From contig NC_134087.1 in NCBI RefSeq assembly GCF_000715075.1, forward strand, positions 102,711,161-102,775,160: a stretch of 64,000 nucleotides of DNA, read 5' to 3'. This DNA is from Nicotiana tabacum. Lineage: Eukaryota > Streptophyta > Magnoliopsida > Solanales > Solanaceae. Each line of letters begins with the position of its first letter. Position 1 is the stretch's first letter. Of this stretch, positions 25,968 through 38,265 are shown piece by piece. The translations under genes were made by a program, and so were the position numbers. The notes beneath the pieces are model-generated. The model did no database searches, was not told the origin of the DNA, and was given only the letters and a program-made list of their open reading frames with translations.

Positions 25968-26140
25968 CCGCCCCTCGGGTAATATCATAGAACAATAACA
26001 GCCCCTCGGCCAATCACGTAGAACGGTACCAGCCCCTCGAGCTATCGCATAGAACAATATCAGCCCCTCGAGCTATCACATAGAACAATATCAGCCCCTC
26101 GGGTTATCACATAGAACAATATCAGCCCCTCGGGCTATAT
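25968..26140 (-). repeat. CAGCCCCTCGGGCTAT-type tandem array, E 3' LTR
   Basis: About five units of ~36 bp, each carrying CAGCCCCTCG(G/A)GCTATC then ACATAGAACAATAT. The core AGCCC-CTC-GGGCT is an inverted repeat. Further AGGCCCTCGGCCT boxes with the same fold follow to ~26350. Confidence 0.8.
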
Positions 26141-27266
26141 CTCACATCACAATGGGTACCCGCACTCACTAGGGGTGTACAGACTCCAGGAGGGGCCCCT
26201 TACGGCCCAAGCGCAATATCAAGCCATCTCGTGGCATCAATCTAGGCCCTTGGCCTCATATCAGTTAAGCCACCTCGTGGCGTACATATCTCAGGCCCTC
26301 GGCCTCAATTAGTATCAGTGTTTCCTCACAACTAGGCCCTCGGCCTTACTCAGTCAAAAATACTCACAAGCCCCTCGGGCATTAGTAAAATAGCATTTCT
26401 CAGCCCAAAACATCATTTAAAATATCATTTAAGTCTCAAAAATAGAGTAAAAATGGCTGAGTAGTAAAACAGTGGAAAATAATCTGACTGAGTTCAATTA
26501 ATAAGTCAAAGCAGTGAGGAAATAGTAATAAAAATCCCCGAAGGGTTTAAATAGTTGGCACGAAGCCCAAATATGTCAATCAACCCAAATCATTATGATA
26601 ACAAATAAGTTTCAATCAAATACGCGCTAAAATCATCAATCGGGGCGGACCAAGTCACAATCCCCAATAGTACACGACCACACGCTCGTCGTCAAGCGTG
26701 TGTCTCACCTCAATATAGCACTATGATGTGCAATCCGGGGTTTCAAACCCTCAGAACATCATTTACAATCATTACTCACCTCGAACCGGCTAAAACTCTA
26801 GCTCGCGATGCCTTTGCCCCTCAAATTCGCCTCCACGCGCGTCGAATCTATTCAAAATCAGAATGAACATGTCACCATATGCTAAGGGAACAAAGCCCAA
26901 GCAAAAACAACCGAAAAACACCAAAATCTCGAAATTAGCAAAAACCCGAACCCCAGGCCCACTTCTCGAAACTCAGAAATTTTTACATTAACGGGTTCCT
27001 TATCTCCCCACGAGTTCAACCATATCAATTATACCAAAATCCGACATCAACTCGACCCTTAAATCTTCAAATTAAACCAAGAGGGTTTTCAAGATTTTAC
27101 CAACTAAAATCACCAATTAAATGTTAAAAACAACGATGGATTCGAGTAATCTAACCAAAATTGAGTTAAGAACACTTACCCTAATATTTTCCTTGAAAAT
27201 CTCTCGAAAAATCGCCTCACCCGAGCTCCCCAACTCTATTTTTGTCAAAAATGGCCAAAAACCCCG

Positions 27267-27274
27267 TTTTATAA
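27267..27274 (-). promoter_or_regulatory. Candidate TATA box of E 3' LTR
   Basis: Minus-strand TTATAAAACGGGG, ~0.98 kb into the LTR and directly downstream of the GC-rich hairpin cluster. Conserved in the other E LTR. Confidence 0.5.
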
Positions 27275-27281
27275 CATTTTC

Positions 27282-27385
27282 CGATTCGGACGCCACAGGT
27301 GGCACCTGGGTGCTGCCTGTGGCACTGGTTCCAGTAGCCAAAATAAACCCTGGCGCCATGGATGGCGCCCCACGCTACCCTGGGG
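27282..27385 (-). repeat. GC-rich inverted-repeat cluster, E 3' LTR
   Basis: Dense GCCACAGGTGGC, GGTGCTGCCTGTGGCAC and GGCGCCATGGATGGCGCC units. The last is an 18-bp near-palindrome at 27352-27369 with one mismatched central pair. Confidence 0.7.
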
Positions 27386-27843
27386 GCTGGCGATGGGAAA
27401 TTATTTTTCCCCGACACGAAAATGGGCATAACTCTCTCATACGATGTCCGAATTGGACGATTCTTTTTGCTATGGCTCCGAAATTTCGATACGGATCTAA
27501 TGATTCAATAAAAACTTAATTTGGATCTCATTTGCATAATATGATACCACTTATTCTTGAAGAACGACATAAAAACATTCTTGAAATGCCCAAGTTAAAC
27601 TCCAATAACCATCCAAATTCCACCCGAGGCCTTTGAGACCTCAACCAATTATATCAACAAGTCCTAAAATATCATGCGAACTTACTCGGAGTTTCAAATC
27701 ATGCCAAGCAACGCCAAAACTACAATTCATACCTCAATTCGGACTTATGAGTTACAAACTTTTCCTTTTACAAAGCGCGTGCCGAAACGTATAAAATGAA
27801 TCCGGAATGACTTCAAATTGTGCACACAAGTCATTAATGACAT

Positions 27844-28761
27844 AATGGAGCTACTGCAACTTCCGGAATTTCATTCCGACCTCTATATCAAAATCTCACC
27901 GATCAACTAGAAAATGCCGAAATCTCCATTTCACCAATTCAAGCCTTAACCTTCCACGGACCTCCAAAATGCATTCTAGTCATGCTCCTAAGTTCCAAAT
28001 CACCTAATGGAGCTAACTAAATCATAAGAATTTCGATCCGAGATCATATACAAACAAGTCAAATCTTGGTCAACCTTTCAAACTTCAAGCTTCAACTGAG
28101 AACTGTTTTCTTCCAAATTCGTTTTGATTACCCTGAAAACCAAAACCAATGATTTACATAAGTCATAATACATCACACGGGGAAAGTCATGCCCGAGAAC
28201 TGGCGATCAAAGTGCAAAAGCTCAAAACGACCGTTCGGGTCGTTACATCCTCCCCCACTCAAACATATGTTCGTCCTCGAACGTGCCCAGAGTTGTTCCA
28301 GAAGCCAACCAAATCGTTGAATAACCTTATCATGCATATACCCGGGGGTAATCCCACGTCACCCTTTCTCATCCGATAACACAATGAAACTGCATTTCCA
28401 CATTCCAACCTAGCCCATAAGCCTTAGAACCACATTTCCACTTCTGAAATAATTCACAAGATCAGAATCTCACATCTATTTTCAGAATAAGCCCGAACAA
28501 GCTGTAATCACCCATACTTGCAATCTCAGGTGCAATCACTTGATATGCTACATAACTCAAATACTCGTAGTGATAACTTCTAATTATAGCAGTTGCTCAC
28601 AACACCCGAATACCGATAGAAAAACTCTTATCAACTAGAGTCTCACCCCAACACTTTCATATACTGCCAATGATCACTAAAACACGCGGTAAGCCATAAC
28701 CATTTCTCAGATCAACCATTCAAGAAGACACTCCTCCTATGGAAAATACCACAGCAAATTT
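27844..28761 (-). repeat. 918-bp tandem duplication in E, copy 1
   Basis: Spans the last 404 bp of the left LTR, the polypurine tract and 514 bp of internal sequence. Immediately followed by copy 2 at a constant offset of 918 bp. Only a handful of substitutions separate the copies. Confidence 0.95.
28248..28260 (-). other. Polypurine tract of E
   Basis: Minus-strand GAGTGGGGGAGGA abutting the 3' LTR start. A second copy lies at 29166-29178 inside the duplication. Confidence 0.88.
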
Positions 28762-29679
28762 AATGGAGCTACTGCAACTTCCGGAATTTCATTCCGACCT
28801 CTATATCAAAATATCACCGATCAACTGGAAAATGCCGAAATCTCCATTTCACCAATTCAAGCCTTAACCTTCCACGGACCTCCAAAATGCATTCTAATCA
28901 TGCTCCTAAGTCCCAAATCACCTAATGGAGCTAACTAAATCATAAGAATTTCGATCCGAGATCATATACAAACAAGTCAAATCTTGGTCAACCTTTCAAA
29001 CTTCAAGCTTCAACTGAGAACTGTTTTCTTCCAAATTCGTTCCGATTACCCTGAAAACCAAAACCAATGATTTACATAAGTCATAATACATCACACGTGG
29101 CAAGTCATGCCCGAGATTTGGCGATCAAAGTGCAAAAGCTCAAAACGACCGTTCGGGTCGTTACATCCTCCCCCACTCAAACATATGTTTGTCCTCGAAC
29201 GTGCCCAGAGTTGTTCCAGAAGCCAACCAAATCGTTGAATAACCTTATCATGCATATACCCGGGGGTAATCCCACGTTACCCTTTCTCATCCGATAACAC
29301 AATGAAACTGCATTTCCACATTCCAACCTAGCCCATAAGCCTTAGAACCACATTTTCACTTCTGAAATAATTCACAAGATCAGAATCTCACATCTATTTT
29401 CAGAATAAGCCCGAACAAGCTGTAATCACCCATACTTGCAATCTCAGGTGCAATCACTTGATATGCTACATAACTCAAATACTCGTAGTGATAACTTCTA
29501 ATTATAGCAGCTGCACACAATACCCGAATACCGATAGAAAAACTCTTATCAACTAGAGTCTCACCCCAATACTTTCATATACTGCCAATGATCACTAAAA
29601 CATGCGGTAAGCCATAACCATTTCTCAGATCAACCATTCAAGAAGCCACTCCTCCTATGGAAAATACCACAGCAAATTT
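28762..29679 (-). repeat. 918-bp tandem duplication in E, copy 2
   Basis: Direct repeat of 27844-28761. It brings a second, truncated LTR start (28762-29165) and a second purine tract (29166-29178) into the internal region. Ends at GCAAATTT, the same octamer that ends copy 1. Confidence 0.95.
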
Positions 29680-32600
29680 CTGAGCTAAAGCTCGATATTA
29701 TCCTTCCAATATGCTGAAATCGAACTTGTTCGTATTCATTAATGATCCCAACGATCTCCTCTAATACAGCACACTACTCTGGTGACATGACACATCGGTA
29801 CAGGCCAAAGCCACCACTTGCATAATACGCACACCAATGAGCAACAGTCCGAACATACCTCTAATCATGAAAATGACTCAAATGAAAGAGATGTACCTCA
29901 AGCTCACCAGTACCACCACAACACAAGGCTGAGAACCCATCCGCATCGTGGGAACATAATACACGAATTTAACCCGCAAGGTCATACCTCCATATAACTT
30001 CGTTGTGATGTGCGATCCTATCCAACACTGCTCTATATGAACCACCTCAAGTGACTATGCTCAAAATCGATAACTCATAGGTCTCCCCAGATTACTAATA
30101 AGCTCAATAATAGACGAATCAACACATCTCTCAACAATACAGTTCGAAGCCAACCAAGCCGACTCAAATTAGAACACGCATCCACATTACCCTGCCAACG
30201 AACTCATTTAACCCTACCGGTGCCATACGATACAGTGCCTGACATCAAATTAATACGAAATCAACAACCTTGCCTGGCGACCTGCCCGGCCACAAGAAAA
30301 CACATCCGAAAAGTCACTCACCACAGGAACTGAATCAAGGGTAGAAGCCTCTGTACTGACATCCATCCAAAAGCCCAAATAAGACAAGACAATGCTTCCC
30401 AGCCATCCGCTGGGTCTTCAAAATATAAAACCACTTCAATAGGACATAATCCGTCGAACCTCGCCACTCAATCTGTGACACTTCCGGCATAGCCAACAGC
30501 GCCGGCTTAGCGCAATAGTCCAAAATGACACAACACGGAGACAACTAGTCTGAACCCAATATCACATCCAAAATCTAACATACCAAGCAACGAAAGATCC
30601 GCTCGGGTCTCCAAACCCCGATAGTCACTAAACAGTGCCGATACACACGACTCACAATTACAACATAGACTAAATGTGGGAACTTTCTTGACTCCAAATA
30701 TATATGGCACATGACTCAACACACCTGATCCCAATTCCATTGTTCAAATGCATACCATGCCTCAAATACCCAATCATTCCACGCGAGATACTCTAAAATT
30801 CCTCGGTTCCACCAAGCAAACTCGAATACCCGCAATCTATCTAACAAGAAGGTGCCGCAATACTACCGAAGTACCATCAACTTAATCACATTGCCTTTCC
30901 TGAAACATATACCCTCCTGAACCACAAGCAACTATGCACTCAACCAACCAAGAACTTTCCATTGAGCCCAACCTAGAAGAAAATCACTATACATCCTCTG
31001 CTCCTCACACCAGCAGAAATATACATATCTAACCACGGTAGAAATCGACAAGAATTCTCCGACTCCCCTTTGCATAACAAGTCTGTCAGGACTGAATCTT
31101 CCTAACTCAGCCAACCTACGCAAGCCACTAAAACCCAAGGGCATTGCCGCGAAATACCCGTAAAACGCATTACCTCGAACACCCCCAAGGAACTAATCAT
31201 ATCCTTACCATACCGATCCGGCCTACTACCAAGCTACCCCATCTATCCGAGTTCCTTTCTGATTTACCTTCAGTTTGATATCCCTTCTTGCTATATCATC
31301 ACAATTACTCAACCCAGACTTACCACACGGAACCCAAGCATAAAGCCATACCGTCTAAGGCTCATAAGACGCTGAATACTCTTTTAATTGTTCCCTAAAG
31401 ACATTACCTTCACCTTCCCGATACTGATATATAGAATCCCATAATTAATATAGAAAATACCACAAGTCTTGCCATCTTCCACTGAAAACTCAGTTTCTAG
31501 CCATAAGTACAACTTGAAAGCCTCCAATTATTGCATGTAGAGGTTTGAACACAATAGGACCATTCTCTAGAATCATCCACTCTACTCAAACTGCAGTTAG
31601 ATTGATTAAACGAACCAAACAACTTGTGCTTCACTAGCACTCCGACACTACAGAAGTGACCTCATTCCAATATAACCAAGCAACTTCCTGCCCTATGCAC
31701 CGAGAATTCCTTACCAACCACAACTCAAGTCCTTCCCTGATTCTCGTACACCCATAAAGCATAACATAGACTTTATTGAAATTTCCTTTACTCGAGCCAT
31801 AACTGATTCACAAATACGCCTTGAGCTGGAACTATTAGAGCACATAATCGTGCAATCAACTATTCAATAGCGGACTCCCCCACTTGGCTTAAAGCCATAG
31901 ATCAAAAATGCACCATAACTCATAACGCATACACTTTGTTGCTACCATAACACCATAGTGAGTTTAACTCAATCCTTCATAAGATCGTGGCACACAGACC
32001 ATCTGGTACTTCATCGCTTCTACAAATCTCGCATTTACTCTCGTAACAATTAAACCCACTCTCTTTAGCGACCCAAATTAAATTAACACATTTATTTCAC
32101 TTGTAAATCGGTTCTTCTAACAGACAACATAAAGATCACACAACTCCAGAACACTTCTTAGGAGATAACTCACCTGCTTCGCCTTACTAACATTTATGTA
32201 TACCTTCCACCGTCATAACCATTACGCAGTCACTTAGTCTTCCTAAGTCTGAACTCATACCGTAACATGAAATCTACTCCACTCCCAACTAGGAGACATG
32301 AAAAGATTCTTCACATGCCCATAACTCGGGCTATAACTCGAATCAAGACGGAAATCAAGCACCTAATAGTTCTTCTATCCTCCAGCAGACCTTTCTCGTC
32401 ACTTCCAAATCATACAAATACATCTTGCAACACTAACATTCTCATTACATAGCCATCCAGCCGTCACTTCCACTAATATGGAAAAATACTAAACATATAA
32501 ATTCAAAAGCACTTGCTCACACAATCAGCACCTTGGTGCTCGAGCCATAGGCAAAGATCCGGCCTCAAGTCCTCCAGACTGGCCCAACATCAACTCACAG

Positions 32601-32864
32601 AGATCACACCTCACCCCTCAATCGGGGAATCATAAGCCATTGATGCATATCTGACACTGAGCTCTCATGCGCGCATACAAACACGTGGAAGGAATTTCAA
32701 GAGTTACATTTCAAGTTGAATCAATGACGCACGATAAGAATTCAATAATGTGAAAGTTTTCCTAAAGGTTCTGCAACCTCTCGAGGATAAATACAGACGT
32801 CTCTGTACCGATCCGCGAGACTCTACTAAACCTACTCATGACTCGTGAGACCTATGTAACCTAG
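29680..32864 (-). mobile_element. Internal region of E, mostly non-coding
   Basis: Matches the F internal region in both flanks, for example the segment at 30990-31090 with F around 43490-43570. Frames are short. Near 30335-30740 there is a fossil of pol that F seems to lack. The rest carries no recognised domain. Confidence 0.7.
30335..30740 (-). pseudogene. Pol fossil in E: protease/RT-linker remnant
   Basis: Two overlapping short frames on the minus strand resemble the corresponding part of the D polyprotein. The first contains LETRADLSLLGMLDF (D has FETRADLLLLSMVDF). The second contains VILDYCAKPALLAMP followed by an EWRG box (D has AILDYHAKP and EWRG). The frame changes between the two, and a stop ends the second frame. 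Upstream protease motifs and downstream RT are not recognisable. It shows that E descends from, or captured, a Tekay/Del-type pol. Confidence 0.75.
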
Positions 32865-32876
32865 GCTCTGATACCA
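32865..32876 (-). other. Primer-binding site of E
   Basis: Minus-strand TGGTATCAGAGC, three bases after the LTR end; identical to the B and F sites. Confidence 0.92.
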
Positions 32877-33565
32877 ACTTGTCATGACCCTAACCCCGAA
32901 CCCGGTCGTGATGGCGCCTCTCATGAAGACAAGGCTAGCCAATTAGACCCAATTCACTATTTAAACAGTTAAACAATATAAGAGCAGTCTAAACATGATT
33001 TAATGATGATAAGCAGCGGATATACAGCCGTAACCGGGGTGTCACAAGTCATGAGCATCTACTAGGGTATTAATACAATTGAAGGTCTGAAGTGTACAAA
33101 TACAGTCTAATGAAATGAAGTGAGAGAAAAGCAATGCTACGAACGCCGGCAGCTACCTTGCTAAACTCTGATGACTCTGCCTCCTATCAGCCAAAACATA
33201 CCTAAATCTGCACACAAGGTGCATGGAGTAATATGAGTACTCCGACTCAGTGAGTAATAATAATAAATAAAGATTGAAGGCAAGAAATCACGTAAAACAT
33301 ATCAAGATGTTGTATAGAAGCAGTCCAAAACCAGTGAGATACCAGTAAAGCTGTAAAATCTCTTTAGAATATTTTGGCTCAGTTTAAACTTCTTTGAAAA
33401 TGAGTTTTCCAACAATTACGCAAATTAATGCCAAAAACAGTTAGTGCAAATAAGCTTAGAAATCCGCTTCTCAGGCACAAAATACCATAGTTCAATAGGT
33501 AAAATGACCAATAAATATGAAAGATAAACATATATAGGTTCGCCCCTCAGGCACAATATCAACAA

Positions 33566-33770
33566 CTCCGCCCCTCGGGCAATATCTCAGAACAATAACA
33601 GCCCCTCGGCCAATCACATAGAATGGTACCAGCCCCTCGGGCAACCACATAGAACGGTACCAGCCCCTTGGGCAATCACATAGAACAATACCAGCCTCTC
33701 GGGCTATCACATAGAACAATATCAGCCCCTCGAGCTATCACATAGAACAATATCAGCCCCTCGGGCTATA
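33566..33770 (-). repeat. CAGCCCCTCGGGC-type tandem array, E 5' LTR
   Basis: About six units, one more than in the other LTR, including variants with GGGCAACCACATAGAACGG. Same AGCCC-CTC-GGGCT hairpin core. Confidence 0.8.
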
Positions 33771-34919
33771 TCTCACATCACAATGGGTACTTGCGCTCAC
33801 TGGGGGTGTACAGACTCCGGGAGGGGCCCCTTACGGCCCAAGCGCAATATCAAGTCATCTCGTGGCATCAATCTAGGCCTTTTTCCTCATATCAGGTAAG
33901 CCACCTCGTGGCGTATATATGTATCTCAGGCCCTCGGCCTCATAAACAATATCAACAAGCCACCTCGTGGCCTCAATCAGTATCTGTGTTTCTTCACAAC
34001 TAGGCCCTCGGCCTTACTCAGCCAAAAATACTCACAAGCCCCTCGGGCATTAGTAAAATAGCATTTCTCAGCCCAAAACATCATTTAAGTCTCAAAAATA
34101 GAGTAAAAATGGCTGAGTAGTAAAACAGTGGAAAATAATCTGACTGAGTTCAATTAATAAGTCAAAGCAGTGAGGAAATAGTAATAAAAATCCCCGAAGG
34201 GTTTAAATAGTTGGCACGAAGCCCAAATATGTCAATCAACCCAAATCATTATGATAACAAATAAGTTTCAATCAAATACGCGCTAAAATCATCAATCGGG
34301 GCGGACCAAGTCACAATCCCCAATATTACACGACCACACGCTCATAGTCAAGCGTGTGCCTCACCTCAATATAGCACTACAATGTGCAATCCGGGGTTTC
34401 AAACCCTCAGAATATCATTTACAATCATTACTCACCTCGAACCGGCTAAAACTCTAGCTCGCGACACCTTTGCCCCTCAAACTGGCCTCAACGCGAGTCG
34501 AATCTATTCAAAATCAGAATGAATACGTCACCATATTCTAAGGGAACAAAGCCCAAGCAAAAACAATCGAAAAATAACAAAATCTCGAAATTAGCAAAAC
34601 CCGAGACCCGGGCCCACTTCTCGAAACTCAGAAATTTTTACATCAAAGGGTTCCTTATCTCCCCACGAGTTCAACCATACCAATTTTACCAAAATCCGAC
34701 ATCAACTCGACCCTCAAATCTTCAAATTAAACCAAGAGGTTTTTCAAGATTTTACCAACTAAAATCACACATTAAATGTTAAAAACAACGATGGATTCGA
34801 GTAATCTAACCAAAATTGAGTTAACACTTACCCTGATGTTTTCCTTAAAAATGTCTCAAAAAATCGCCTCACCCTAGCTCCCCCAACTCTATTTTTGTAA
34901 AAAATGGCCAAAAACCCCG

Positions 34920-34927
34920 TTTTATAA
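34920..34927 (-). promoter_or_regulatory. Candidate TATA box of E 5' LTR
   Basis: Minus-strand TTATAAAACGGGG, 9 bp downstream of the GC-rich cluster at 34936-35045. Confidence 0.5.
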
Positions 34928-34935
34928 CATTTTCT

Positions 34936-35045
34936 GATTCGGGCGCACAGGTGGCGTCGGGCGCTGCCTGTGGTGCTGGTTCCAGTAGCCAAAATAAATC
35001 CCGGCGCCATGCATGGCGCCCCGTGCTACCCTGGGCGCTGGCGAT
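34936..35045 (-). repeat. GC-rich inverted-repeat cluster with perfect palindrome, E 5' LTR
   Basis: Contains GGCGCCATGCATGGCGCC (35003-35020), a perfect 18-bp palindrome, plus GGTGGCGTCGGGCGCTGCC and CCTGGGCGCTGG units. Sits just upstream (minus strand) of the candidate TATA box. Confidence 0.75.
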
Positions 35046-35903
35046 GGGAAATTATTTTTTCCCGACACGAAAATGGGCATAACTCTCTCATACGATGTCC
35101 GAATTGGACGATTCTTTTTGCTATGGCTCCGAAATTTCGATACGGATCTAATGCTTCAATAAAAACTGAATTTGGTGCTCATTGCATAATATGATACCAC
35201 TTATTCTTGAAGAACGACATCAAAACATTCTTGAAATGCCCAAGTTAAACTCCAATAACCATCCAAATTCCACCTGAGGCCCTTGGGACCTCAACCAATT
35301 ATATCAACAAGTACTAAAATATCATGTGGACTCACTCGTATTTTCAAATCATGCCAAGCAACGTTGAAACTACAATTCACACATCAATTCGGACTTATGA
35401 GTTTCAAACTTTTCCTTTTACAAAGCGCGTGCCGAAACGTATAAAATGAATCCGGAATGACTTCAAATTTTGCACACAAGTCATTAATGACATAATAGAG
35501 CTACTGGAACTTCCAAAATTTCATTCCAACCTCTATATCAAAATCTCACCTATCAACCGGAAAACGCTGAAATCTTCATTTCGCCAATTCAAGCCTAAAC
35601 CTTTCACAGACCTCCAAAATGCATTCTGATCACGCTCCTAAGTCCCAAATCACCTAACGGAGCTAACCAAATCATAAAAATTCTGATCCGAGATCATATA
35701 TAAACAAGTCAAATCTTGGTCAAACCTTTCAAACTTCAAGCTTCAACTGAGAATTGTTTTCCTCCAAATTCGTTCCGATTACCCTGAAAACCAAAATCAA
35801 TAATATACATAAGTCATAATACATCACACGGGGCAAGTCATGCCCGAGAACTGGCGATCAAAGTGCAAAAGCTCCAAATGATCGATTGGGTCGTTACACC
35901 TTC

Positions 35904-37208
35904 CCTTTAGGATTTTATATATTTGGTAATTGAAATGCCTGATACGTGAGGTGACGAGTGCGTACTTGTGCTAATTGTTGAAAATACGATTTTCATTAAG
36001 TAATAACTAGTATGTTTCTTTTCATGTTTATATTACCTGCATTTAAAGCCTGTTGTTAGCCTAGGAAAAGCATGTCTAAGTGTTTTAATTGCCCTATTTG
36101 CTCAAACTGCTTTGCCTGAATTCTGTGCAGCATGCTAGGATAGAATTACTTTTCCCTTGATATAAAATTGACATTTCTGAATACTTTCCTGATGTTGCTC
36201 TTGTCTATTTATTTGGGACTACGGATGTTGGATTCCTGTAGCTCCCCCTTGTCTGTTTATTTGGGACTACGGATGTGGAATTCCAGTAGATCCCCCCTGC
36301 ATAGTTATATGGAACTACGGGACTGCATCCGGTAGATTCTCCTAGTATTGGGTATTTACATTAGGGACTACAGATCAGGATTCTGGTAGATCCTCGCGCA
36401 CTAATAGTTGGACTACGGGACGGGGTTCCTGGAGATCCTTCGAATATATATGATGGACTACGGTATGGTATCCCGGGAGATCCACTGGATAGATGTAATT
36501 GGGACTATAGAATGGTATCCTGGAAGGTACCCCGGTTGTTATCTCTGTGTGGAGTTGTATTTCCTTTCCGTGATTATTTTATCTCTATTCTAGTTGTTGT
36601 TGTTCTTTCTATTCTATATTATTTCTTACTGTTGTACTTAATTATACTATCTTATTCTACACTGTTAGACCTTATATTTTATTTAACCTTAGTAGGGCCC
36701 TGACCTTCCTCGTCATTAACCGACCGAGGTTAGGCTTGGCACTTACTGAGTACCGTTGTGGTGTACTCATGCCCTTTATGTGCATGTTTTTCATGTGCAG
36801 ATCTAGGTACCTTGACTCAGACTTACCATTCTTGAGGCGAGGCGACCCTTCGGAGACTTCGAGGTATATCTGCCGCGTCCGCAGACCGGGGAGTCTCTCT
36901 CTATTCTCTCTTGTAGTTACAGCCCTTCTGTATTTACTTGTTTTTGACTATTCTAGAGTTAGAGCACTATGTAATATTCTCAACTTGTAATTCATGGGTT
37001 TTTGGGTCTTGGAAGTATATATCGGTTTGAGAGTTAAATATTATGTATGCCGAACGGCACTTTTAAACACTATTTTATTACTCTAATTCTGTTTTAAATC
37101 GTTTAATTTCCGCAAATTTTGGTTTATCTTCCGCAATTTAGGCTTACCTAGTCGTAGAGACTAAGTGCCGTCACGATGGTTCACGGAGGACGAATCGGGG
37201 TCATGACA
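35904..37208 (+). mobile_element. 3' LTR of D, right part
   Basis: Continues the D 3' LTR after E with CCTTTAGGATTTTATATATTTGG and ends GGGGTCATGACA. Contains the second GGACTACGG array at 36207-36530. Confidence 0.92.
36207..36530 (+). repeat. GGACTACGG-type tandem array in D 3' LTR
   Basis: Same array as at 18148-18460, with point changes that reduce the fold of some units (for example GATTCTGGTAG, GGGGTTCCTGG). Confidence 0.75.
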
Positions 37209-37599
37209 CTAAAACAGATACTTTGGATTATCCATTACGTAATAAATAAATTATTAAATATATCTTTATTCTGAACTTTAGTTTAAAACCTTAAAATATA
37301 TTCTTCAACTCATTAACAAGTATTGAATTTTTAAAATAAAATTAAAATTGTACATTAGATTACGGTAGAATATATTCTTCTCACTCGATATTAGAAAATG
37401 AATACAAATACTATTGATATCAAAATTCTTTACTTTCCAAACAAAAAAACTTTTGTTAGAAAATATTAGTACAGTTATTGAAATTTATTTTTTAAAAAAG
37501 AATTTTTGTTTCAATTTAATTTCAATAAATAGAATTCCATATATAGTTATTAAGTGATATTTTCTTATTTGACAATCTCCCACAAACTCTTTAAGATTG
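37209..37599 (+). repeat. AT-rich satellite monomer 3 (short form), right part
   Basis: Resumes at CTAAAACAGATACTTTGG after D. Joined to 16107-16218 it makes a ~498-bp short monomer. Confidence 0.8.
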
Positions 37600-38265
37600 C
37601 CAAGTGGCTTCATAGTAGCTTGCCACTTGGCTTAACCACAATGCAAACTTTTTTGCTTTAATATATATATAGATATATATAGACTAGTAAGTATGATATT
37701 TTATTTAATTTCTGTATTTAGTGTTTTATTCAATAATAGACAAAACTAAAAGTGCATATGATCAAACTATATAGTATTTCACCAAAATATTACGGTATTT
37801 TTATTATTAAACTTCTAGTAATTATTATTTTTGTTGAAGCTTTTAGCCTTTAAAAATTATTTTTATTGTATATTTGTTTAAAATTCAGAAAACTTAGTCT
37901 AAAACAGATACTTTGGATTATCCATTATGAAATAAATAAATTATTAAATATATCTTTATTCTGAACTATAGTTTAAAACCTTATAATGTATTCTTCAACT
38001 CTTTAAAATGTATTGAATTTTTAAAATAAAATTAAAATTGCACATTAGATTACGGTAGGATATATTCTTCTAACTCGATATTAGAAAAGGAATTCAAATA
38101 CTATTGACATCAAAATTCTTTACTTTCCAAAAAAAAAACTTCATAAGGAAAATATTAGTACAGTGATTGAACTTTATTTTTAAAAAAATAATTCTTATTT
38201 CAATTTAATTTCAATAAATGGAATTCCATATATAGTTCTTAAGTGATATTTTCTTATTTGACAAT
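37600..38265 (+). repeat. AT-rich satellite monomer 4 (long form)
   Basis: Starts with the 31-bp inverted repeat, carries the long-form block (about 37663-37868) and is cut 23 bp before its end by element F. Completed by 48875-48897 to ~689 bp. Confidence 0.82.

Larger units (their letters stand above)
25271..28247 (-). mobile_element. 3' LTR of E
   Basis: 2977 bp. Read on the minus strand it starts TGTAACGACCCGAACGGTCG next to a purine tract and ends GTCGTGATA. Its promoter-proximal 404 bp (27844-28247) are part of a tandem duplication. Confidence 0.9.
25271..35898 (-). mobile_element. LTR retrotransposon E, non-autonomous, nested in D
   Basis: 10,628-bp element on the minus strand inserted in the 3' LTR of D, flanked by CCTTC on both sides (25266-25270 and 35899-35903). 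The intact D 5' LTR shows the empty site GGACCTTCCCCTTAGG. In its own orientation it starts TGTAACGACCCAATCG at 35898 and ends at 25271 with TGTGATA-like GGGTCGTGATA, a mutated terminus. LTRs are ~3.0 kb. Same family as F, judged from the matching LTR starts, LTR ends and internal ends. The internal region lacks a usable gag or pol. Confidence 0.92.
32880..35898 (-). mobile_element. 5' LTR of E
   Basis: 3019 bp; upstream LTR in element orientation. Minus-strand start TGTAACGACCCAATCG, end GGGTCATGACA. Close match to the left LTR with scattered substitutions and small indels in the repeat arrays. Confidence 0.9.
16219..37208 (+). mobile_element. LTR retrotransposon D, decayed Tekay/Del-type chromovirus
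   Basis: Element with ends TGTGACGACCC...GGTCATGACA and a 5-bp target duplication that now differs by one base (CTAGA 16214-16218, CTAAA 37209-37213). The two LTRs are 2915 and ~2913 bp, the second being split by element E at CCTTC. Without E the element is ~10.36 kb. It carries a shrunken gag remnant and a broken protease-RT-RNase H-integrase polyprotein of the Tekay/Del lineage. It is the only element of this lineage in the window with a readable pol. Confidence 0.9.

Noticed and set aside
27121..27519. 132-residue frame in the E LTR
   Set aside because: The other LTR of E has indels that break the frame, and no domain is visible.
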